Of a stretch of DNA of 30,293 nucleotides, positions 26,101-30,293 are shown piece after piece. A program made the translations under genes and the position numbers. A model generated the notes under the pieces. The model was given only the letters and a program-made list of their open reading frames with translations. It was not told where the DNA came from and did not search any database. The stretch's first letter is position 1, and every line of letters begins with the position of its first letter. The DNA lies in the NCBI GenBank assembly GCA_964539665.1, contig CAZIKB010000078.1:1-30293 (forward strand). The letters run 5' to 3'. This stretch comes from CAZIKB01 sp964539665 (lineage in GTDB: Bacteria; Zhuqueibacterota; Zhuqueibacteria; Oceanimicrobiales; Oceanimicrobiaceae).

Positions 26101-26908
26101 TTTGATCAATGTTTTCTTCCGTAAGTTCAGCATCCTTTTCTAATATTAATTCACCTGTTTCCTTATCTATGACGTCAGTTATTGAAATCCGACCGACATA
26201 ATTTTTGAGATTTGGATCTTTAACACTTACTTCTTCAACTAAGTTGAAAAGACTTAGCAAATCCCTGTCCGTTGAATATCCCAGGGCACGAAGCAGCGTG
26301 GTCACGGGGAATTTTTTTCGACGATCAATATACACATACATAACATCATTGATATCGGTCGTAAACTCAACCCATGAGCCTCGTAATGGAATAATTCTGG
26401 CAGAATAAATTTTAGTGCCGTTTGGATGTACTAATTCGTCAAAAAATACTCCCGGGGAACGATGCAACTGGCTCACGATAATTCTTTCAGCACCATTTAT
26501 AACAAAGGTTCCCCGATGTGTCATGTATGGAATATTGCCTAAATATACAACTTGTTCAATCGTATCGATAAAATCTTTGCTGTCTCCATACTCATCTTTA
26601 ATTGAAAGCTTTAATTTTGCTTTAAGAGGCACAGAAAAAGTTACACCGCGTTCCTGACATTCTGTAATATCATATTTTGGTTTTTCAATATAATAGTCAG
26701 CAAATTCAAGACAATAATTCTCACGGCTGTCAACTATCGGAAATATATTCTTAAATACTGCGTGCAGGCCCTTGCTTTCTCTTTTTTCAGGTACTATATC
26801 ATCCTGTAAAAATTCTTTAAACGATTTTAACTGAATATCAAGCAAGTCTGGAAAATCGATAACCTGTACTAATTTGGAAAAGGAATCCCTACGTTTATAT
26901 TTATACAT
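23108..26908 (-). CDS. rpoB: DNA-directed RNA polymerase subunit beta
   Basis: Beta forms half of the polymerase active-site cleft and binds rifampicin. I place the start at ATG 26908-26906 (1266 aa, [13 protein letters not shown]); a GTG at 26920 is in frame but directly abuts the GAGG, which leaves no spacing. The rifampicin region ([20 protein letters not shown], then RLSALGPGG, near residues 450-480) has wild-type Asp, His and Ser. A lysine-rich, probable coiled-coil segment ([20 protein letters not shown], around residue 890) sits where E. coli has its SI2 insertion. [17 protein letters not shown] is intact. Total length matches Bacteroidota-like RpoB (about 1270), shorter than E. coli (1342). 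Confidence 0.97.
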   Translation of the reverse strand: [1266 protein letters not shown]

Positions 26909-26919
26909 AAATGATGCCA

Positions 26920-26923
26920 CCTC
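26920..26923 (-). promoter_or_regulatory. Shine-Dalgarno favouring the rpoB ATG start
   Basis: GAGG on the minus strand stands 11 bases before ATG 26908-26906. The alternative in-frame GTG at 26920 shares its first G with this element, so it cannot be served by it. The spacing of 11 is slightly long, so the choice is only moderately supported. Confidence 0.45.
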
Positions 26924-26949
26924 AATAAATTGAATATTGGGTAATTAAT

Positions 26950-27399
26950 TTATTTAAGCTCAACTGTGGCGCCCACCTCTTCCAGTTTCTTCTTCAATTC
27001 TTCAGCCTCTTCTTTAGAAATTCCTTCTTTTACTGCTTTGGGTGCAGTATCTACTAACTCTTTAGCTTCCCTCAGTCCCAAATCGGTTACCGAACGAACC
27101 ACTTTAATCACCTGAATCTTTTTGTCGCCAGCACCGGTTATTACCACATCGAATTCAGTCTTTTCTTCAGCAACATCAGCTGCTGCCGAATCTGCTGCTG
27201 CACCAGGAGCCACAGCCATAACGGGCGCTTGAGCTGTTACATCAAATCGCTCTTCAATTGCTTTTACGAGGTCGGATAGTTCCAACACTGTCATTTTTTC
27301 TATGGATTCTAAAATAGAATCAACACTGCCATTTCCGGCGCTACTTGGTTTCTTTTTTGTTTTTTCTTTTTCAGTCGCAGATTTCTTTGCTTCTGCCAT
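26950..27399 (-). CDS. rplL: 50S ribosomal protein L7/L12 with N-terminal extension
   Basis: L7/L12 forms the mobile stalk dimers that recruit translational GTPases. At 149 aa it is about 25 residues longer than usual. Residues 1-24 (MAEAKKSATEKEKTKKKPSS, then AGNG) form a lysine-rich extension with seven lysines. The normal dimerisation domain begins at about 25 (SVDSILESIEKMTVLELSDL), then an Ala/Pro hinge (about 56-80) and the factor-binding domain (81-149, with DLGLREAKELVDTAPK AVKEG-type sequence). The ATG at 27399 has an excellent GGGAGG about six bases upstream, and no ATG, GTG or TTG codon occurs in frame between the extension and the domain, so the extension appears genuine. Confidence 0.97.
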   Translation of the reverse strand: MAEAKKSATEKEKTKKKPSSAGNGSVDSILESIEKMTVLELSDLVKAIEERFDVTAQAPVMAVAPGAAADSAAADVAEEKTEFDVVITGAGDKKIQVIKVVRSVTDLGLREAKELVDTAPKAVKEGISKEEAEELKKKLEEVGATVELK

Positions 27400-27442
27400 T
27401 TGGACCTCCCATTATAGAGATAATATTTGTAATTTTTGTTGA

Positions 27443-27964
27443 CTATTCTTTTTCTTTCTGCTCTTTTACAGCATCAAGAACATTTACTAATTTATTTAAT
27501 AAACCATTTAATGAAAACACCAACTTAGAGAGTGGTGAATTAAGACCGCCCAAGAGTCTCGCTAATAACACCTCCTTCGAAGGTATATTCGCAATTTCAT
27601 CCGTTCGATCAGCGCCAATTAGTACACCATCAAACAGACATGCCTTAATTTTCAGAATATCCTTAGACTTAGCATATTCTTTAATCACGCGAGCAGGCGC
27701 TACAGGATCATTCATTCCAAATGCTAAAGCGGTTGGACCTTCTAAATATTCAAGCAGTTCTTCGCATCCGGCATTTTTCACTGAAAGTCGAGCCAGAGAA
27801 TTTTTCACTACTTGATATTTCACTTCCGCTTCTTTAAATGATCTTCTTAGTTCAGTCATTTGTTGAACGTTTAATCCTGAAAAATCAGTTAAAAATACAC
27901 TTTTGGCTTCTTTGATTGATTTTGCGATTTCTTCTACACATACAATTTTTTCAGCAGTTGGCAT
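27443..27964 (-). CDS. rplJ: 50S ribosomal protein L10
   Basis: L10 anchors the L7/L12 dimers to the stalk base. The 173-aa product has the globular domain (SVFLTDFSGLNVQQMTELRR, KYQVVKNSLARLSVKNAG, EGPTALAFGMNDPVAPARV) and a long C-terminal helix with repeated leucine-rich segments (SPLSKLVFSLNGLLNKLVNV) for L7/L12 binding. The helix length looks sufficient for two, perhaps three, dimers; I cannot decide from sequence alone. AGGA precedes the ATG. The 40-base gap to rplA is too short for the usual L10 leader but contains an extended -10 element. Confidence 0.97.
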   Translation of the reverse strand: MPTAEKIVCVEEIAKSIKEAKSVFLTDFSGLNVQQMTELRRSFKEAEVKYQVVKNSLARLSVKNAGCEELLEYLEGPTALAFGMNDPVAPARVIKEYAKSKDILKIKACLFDGVLIGADRTDEIANIPSKEVLLARLLGGLNSPLSKLVFSLNGLLNKLVNVLDAVKEQKEKE

Positions 27965-27992
27965 ATTTTTTCCTAAATTATTTTCAATTTAC

Positions 27993-28001
27993 ATTATACC
28001 A
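27993..28001 (-). promoter_or_regulatory. Candidate extended -10 promoter for rplJ-rplL
   Basis: On the minus strand, in the gap after rplA, TGGTATAAT forms a perfect extended -10 element (TGnTATAAT). No good -35 exists 17 bases upstream, but extended -10 promoters can function without one. Initiation would fall near 27986, leaving a leader of about 22 bases before the rplJ ATG. E. coli also has a promoter between rplA and rplJ. A nine-base match in AT-rich DNA could arise by chance. Confidence 0.35.
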
Positions 28002-28004
28002 GCA

Positions 28005-28706
28005 TTATCTCAGCTCATTTAATAATGCGGCTTTATCTACACGAATCCCGGGGCCCATCGTACTGGATAATGTGACCCGCTTAATATATTGCCCTTTTGC
28101 AGCGGATGGCTTCAACCTGACAACAGTTTCCATGAAAGTCAGGATATTCTCTTTTAATTTTTGCTCCTCAAAAGAAGCTTTCCCAACAGCAACATGCAAA
28201 ATGCCATATTTGTCAACGCGAAATTCGATTTTGCCTGCTTTTAATTCATTAACAGCTTTCCCGACTTCTTTGGTGACTGTTCCACTTTTGGGATTTGGCA
28301 TTAAACCCCGTGGCCCTAATACCTTACCCAGTTTTCCGACTTCGCCCATGACGTCCGGAGTGGCCACAACCACATCAAAATCAAGCCAGCCGTCTTTAAT
28401 CTTAGTGATATATTCATCAAAACCAATATAATCAGCGCCGTTTTCTTTCGCTTCTTCGGCTTTGTCTCCCCTGGTTAGAACCAATACTTTTACTGTTTTG
28501 CCAATTCCATGAGGAAGCGATACAGTTCCCCTTACAACCTGGTCAGCATGGCGCGGATCTACTCCTAAATTAACAGAGACTTCTATTGACTCATCAAATT
28601 TTGCATTCGCGGATTTTCTAATCTGGCTTACAGCTTCATCAAAAGAATAATCCTTGCCTATTTCAATATTGGACATTATTTGTTTTTGTCTTTTGCCGTT
28701 TTTCAT
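28005..28706 (-). CDS. rplA: 50S ribosomal protein L1
   Basis: L1 forms the mobile stalk that moves E-site tRNA; in E. coli it represses its own operon. The 233-aa product has ANAKFDESIEVSVNLGVDPR, VVRGTVSLPHGIGKTVKVLV, the domain II segment DVVVATPDVMGEVGKLGKVL and the signature GPRGLMPNPKSGTVTKEVGK. The ATG at 28706 has GGAAAG about five bases upstream and gives the usual family length; an internal ATG at 28676 would trim ten residues and has a weaker site. It lies 24 bases after rplK. Confidence 0.97.
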   Translation of the reverse strand: MKNGKRQKQIMSNIEIGKDYSFDEAVSQIRKSANAKFDESIEVSVNLGVDPRHADQVVRGTVSLPHGIGKTVKVLVLTRGDKAEEAKENGADYIGFDEYITKIKDGWLDFDVVVATPDVMGEVGKLGKVLGPRGLMPNPKSGTVTKEVGKAVNELKAGKIEFRVDKYGILHVAVGKASFEEQKLKENILTFMETVVRLKPSAAKGQYIKRVTLSSTMGPGIRVDKAALLNELR

Positions 28707-28730
28707 ATTAGCTTTCCAGTAAATTAATTA

Positions 28731-29153
28731 TTATTCAACTACTATACCCATACTTCGGGCTGTACCTTCAATCATTCGCATCGCAGCTTCAACGTCATTT
28801 GCGTTTAAATCCTGCATTTTTGTCAGAGCAATCTCTTTTACTTGTTCAGGATTAACTTTACCTACTTTATTTCTGTTTGGCTCGCCAGAGCCTTTTTCAA
28901 GTCCGGCTGCTTTTTTTAAAAGTACTGCAGCGGGCGGTGTTTTTGTAATAAATGTGAAAGACCTGTCGGCATAAACAGTGATTACCACGGGTACAATTAA
29001 TCCTTGTTTGTCCTGTGTACGCGCATTAAATGTTTTACAAAACTCCATAATATTCACGCCGGCCTGTCCCAGAGCAGGGCCAACCGGAGGAGATGGATTG
29101 GCTTGACCCGCAGATATTTGCAATTTGATAGTAGAGATAACTTTCTTTGCCAT
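28731..29153 (-). CDS. rplK: 50S ribosomal protein L11
   Basis: L11 forms the GTPase-associated centre with 23S rRNA and is the site of thiostrepton action. The 140-aa product has ISTIKLQISAGQANPSPPVG at the N-terminus, PALGQAGVNIMEFCKTFNAR, and the C-terminal RNA-binding domain DLNANDVEAAMRMIEGTARS MGIVVE-type ending. Residues around the PSPPVG proline hinge are normal. AAGGAG lies about 12 bases before the ATG, a slightly long spacing. It follows nusG after 23 bases. Confidence 0.98.
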   Translation of the reverse strand: MAKKVISTIKLQISAGQANPSPPVGPALGQAGVNIMEFCKTFNARTQDKQGLIVPVVITVYADRSFTFITKTPPAAVLLKKAAGLEKGSGEPNRNKVGKVNPEQVKEIALTKMQDLNANDVEAAMRMIEGTARSMGIVVE

Positions 29154-29176
29154 ACTGAATTATTTCTCCTTTCAGT

Positions 29177-29719
29177 CTATTTCTCTAATTCCACCTGTAA
29201 AAAATCTAATTCCACCGGTGTCGATCTACCGAAAATACTAACCAGTACTTTTATTTTTTTCTTTTCTTTGTTAATTTCCTCAACAAAGCCGGTAAAATCT
29301 GTAAATGGCCCATCTGTTACTTTGATTGGGTCACCCAACCGAAATGGAACATCTACTACTTCTTGAGATAAACTCTCTTCTACCCGTCCCAGAATTCTGT
29401 CAATTTCCTCTTTTCGTAAAGGTTGAGGTCTGTTTTTAGGCCCGACAAAATTGGTCACTCCGGGTGTATTTAAAATTACATGTTGTGACTCTTTATCCAG
29501 ATCAACTTCTACCAGCATATACCCGGGGAAAAAGACCTTGCTTTTCACTTTGCGTTTACCATCCCGCATTTCAGTTACTTCTTCGGAAGGAATTAGAATT
29601 TGAGGGATTTTATCTTCTAATCCTATGCGTTGGATTTCACTTTCCAAATAGGCTTTTACCTTTTTTTCATGCCCGGAAAGGACATGAATGGCATACCATT
29701 TTTTTTCATTCTCGCTCAA
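29177..29719 (-). CDS. nusG: Transcription termination/antitermination factor NusG (probable TTG start)
   Basis: NusG binds the polymerase clamp through its N-domain and contacts Rho or S10 through its KOW domain. I prefer TTG 29719-29717 (180 aa, MSENEKKWYAIHVLSGHEKK), because AGGTG stands six bases upstream; an in-frame GTG at 29728 would add MCK and would lie within that AGGTG. The NGN domain spans about 7-112 with KVFFPGYMLVEVDL and GVTNFVGPKNRPQPL; the KOW domain spans about 127-160 (RLGDPIKVTDGPFTDFTGFV). Length is typical for a NusG without an inserted domain. It directly follows secE. Confidence 0.96.
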   Translation of the reverse strand: MSENEKKWYAIHVLSGHEKKVKAYLESEIQRIGLEDKIPQILIPSEEVTEMRDGKRKVKSKVFFPGYMLVEVDLDKESQHVILNTPGVTNFVGPKNRPQPLRKEEIDRILGRVEESLSQEVVDVPFRLGDPIKVTDGPFTDFTGFVEEINKEKKKIKVLVSIFGRSTPVELDFLQVELEK

Positions 29720-29725
29720 TTTACA

Positions 29726-29730
29726 CACCT
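29726..29730 (-). promoter_or_regulatory. Shine-Dalgarno deciding the nusG start
   Basis: AGGTG on the minus strand, beginning at the last two bases of the secE stop codon region and standing six bases before TTG 29719-29717. The alternative GTG start at 29728-29726 overlaps this element, which makes it unlikely as the true start. Confidence 0.6.
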
Positions 29731-29917
29731 AAAAAATCACCTGGATAATATTTCGAAGGATCCAGTCGGTGGCAAAAATATAAATAGCAAAAATGAGCGA
29801 TAAGACAATAACGATGATGGTTGATCCCTTCAAGTCTTCGTAAGTTGGCCAACTTACCTTTGACATCTCGTGATTAACATCAGTAATAAATTTAATCGGT
29901 TTTTCAATTAGTTTCAT
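29729..29917 (-). CDS. secE: Protein translocase subunit SecE
   Basis: SecE clamps around SecY and stabilises the translocon. The 62-aa product is the short single-span form: an amphipathic N-terminal helix with the conserved HEMSKVSWPTYEDLKGSTII sequence, then one hydrophobic segment (about 34-56, IIVIVLSLIFAIYIFATDWI). AGGG lies close before the ATG. It follows tRNA-Trp after 32 bases and precedes nusG; secE-nusG adjacency is near-universal and supports the assignment. Confidence 0.97.
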   Translation of the reverse strand: MKLIEKPIKFITDVNHEMSKVSWPTYEDLKGSTIIVIVLSLIFAIYIFATDWILRNIIQVIF

Positions 29918-29949
29918 CGTTTCCCTAAAATATTAATATTAATAATTTG

Positions 29950-30022
29950 CAGGTGAGGCAGGAATTGAACCCGCAACCGCTGGTTTTGGAGACCAGTGCT
30001 CTGCCAGTTGAGCTACTCACCT
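29950..30022 (-). tRNA. tRNA-Trp (anticodon CCA)
   Basis: The minus strand folds into a complete 73-base cloverleaf: a seven-pair acceptor stem (AGGTGAG with CTCACCT), D stem GCTC/GAGC, anticodon stem CTGGT/ACCAG around the loop CTCCAAA, and T stem GCGGG/CCTGC around TTCAATT. The anticodon CCA is at 29989-29987. The discriminator is G73, as expected for bacterial tRNA-Trp. The 3' CCA is not encoded. It lies between rpmG and secE, probably processed from the same transcript. Confidence 0.97.
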
Positions 30023-30051
30023 AAAAATTTTCCTTTTTACCAAAATTGCAA

Positions 30052-30201
30052 CTATCTGGTTTCTTTATGAGGCACATGTTTGTTGCAAAAAGGGCAATAT
30101 TTTTTAAATTCAACACGTCCGGAATGTTTTGATTTATTCTTTGTAGTAGTATAATTCCGATGTTTACATGTTGTACATTCTAAAATCACTAATTGTCGCA
30201 T
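30052..30201 (-). CDS. rpmG: 50S ribosomal protein L33, zinc-binding form
   Basis: L33 is a small large-subunit protein near the E site. Reading the minus strand from the ATG at 30201 gives 49 aa beginning MRQLVILECTTCKHRNYTTT, with the zinc ligands C9/C12 and C36/C39 (CPFC), ending KHVPHKETR and TAG. This is the C+ form. Length and the KNKSKHSGRVEFKKYCP core match the family. It lies between tRNA-Thr and tRNA-Trp; rpmG before secE is common in bacteria. No strong Shine-Dalgarno is visible. Confidence 0.96.
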   Translation of the reverse strand: MRQLVILECTTCKHRNYTTTKNKSKHSGRVEFKKYCPFCNKHVPHKETR

Positions 30202-30245
30202 AATCGATTTTTTTGTTTAGTTTTGAATAATGTTTTTTTATCAAG

Positions 30246-30293
30246 AGCCCACGACCGGGATTGAACCGGTGACCTCATCCTTACCAAGGATGT
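30246..30293 (-). tRNA. tRNA-Thr (anticodon GGT), 5' part cut by window edge
   Basis: The minus strand at the right edge gives the 3' two thirds of a tRNA: anticodon stem CATCC/GGATG around the loop TTGGTAA (anticodon GGT at 30285-30283, reading threonine ACC/ACU codons), variable region, T stem ACCGG/CCGGT around TTCAATC, and the acceptor 3' strand CGTGGGC with discriminator T. The 5' acceptor and D arm lie beyond the window. The 3' CCA is not encoded. tRNA-Thr upstream of the secE region is a familiar arrangement. Confidence 0.93.

Noticed and set aside
28646..28676. Shorter rplA start at the internal ATG (MSNIEIG)
   Set aside because: The upstream ATG at 28706 has the better Shine-Dalgarno and gives the usual L1 length with the basic N-terminus.
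194..29748. Many plus-strand open frames of 60-170 codons opposite the listed genes
   Set aside because: All lie antisense to strongly conserved genes, lack recognisable families and show compositions expected of reverse-frame shadows.
1..30293. Mobile elements, CRISPR arrays, defence genes or horizontally acquired cargo
   Set aside because: No direct-repeat arrays, transposase motifs or unrecognised genes are present; every coding stretch is explained by a core gene.

Overview
This window is one continuous, single-strand block of core transcription and translation genes from a bacterium. Every gene I can support lies on the minus strand, so transcription runs from high to low coordinates. 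I count 43 protein genes (42 complete; rplQ is cut by the left edge) and two tRNA genes (tRNA-Thr is cut by the right edge). No gap between genes exceeds about 105 bases, so there is no gene-free stretch to describe. I see no mobile element, CRISPR array, rRNA gene, long repeat or broken gene.

Reading in the direction of transcription, the layout is: tRNA-Thr, rpmG, tRNA-Trp, secE, nusG, rplK, rplA, rplJ, rplL, rpoB, rpoC (secE-nusG, L11 and rpoBC region, about 30293-18809); rpsL, rpsG, fusA, tuf (str region, 18704-14380); rpsJ, rplC, rplD, rplW, rplB, rpsS, rplV, rpsC, rplP, rpmC, rpsQ (S10 region, 14357-9325); rplN, rplX, rplE, rpsN, rpsH, rplF, rplR, rpsE, rpmD, rplO, secY, map, infA, rpmJ (spc region, 9300-2694); rpsM, rpsK, rpsD, rpoA, rplQ (alpha region, 2653-1). 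In Escherichia coli these blocks are separate operons; here they are abutted. The products build the ribosome (S3, S4, S5, S7, S8, S10-S14, S17, S19 and most large-subunit proteins), RNA polymerase (alpha, beta, beta prime), translation factors (EF-Tu, EF-G, IF-1), the Sec translocon core (SecY, SecE), the elongation factor NusG and methionine aminopeptidase. There is no adk between secY and map.

The DNA is AT-rich. The lengths of RpoB (about 1266-1270 aa) and RpoC (about 1410 aa, with the long insert in the trigger loop), an L2 carrying DHPMGGGEG, and TTG-N20-TAnnTTT promoter-like sites point to the FCB (Fibrobacteres-Chlorobi-Bacteroidetes) superphylum. Frequent good Shine-Dalgarno sequences argue against a typical Bacteroidota, so a Marinimicrobia-, Calditrichota- or KSB1-like lineage is my best guess. 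This is inference from recognition, not from a tree.

The region is mostly ordinary. The points that merit a second look are a 24-residue lysine-rich N-terminal extension on L7/L12, a terminator-like hairpin just before fusA, repeated use of TTG start codons (including probable start corrections for rpoC and nusG), internal promoter candidates before rplJ, rpsL and tuf, and the lack of room for several classical autoregulatory leaders. I found no convincing undescribed system.
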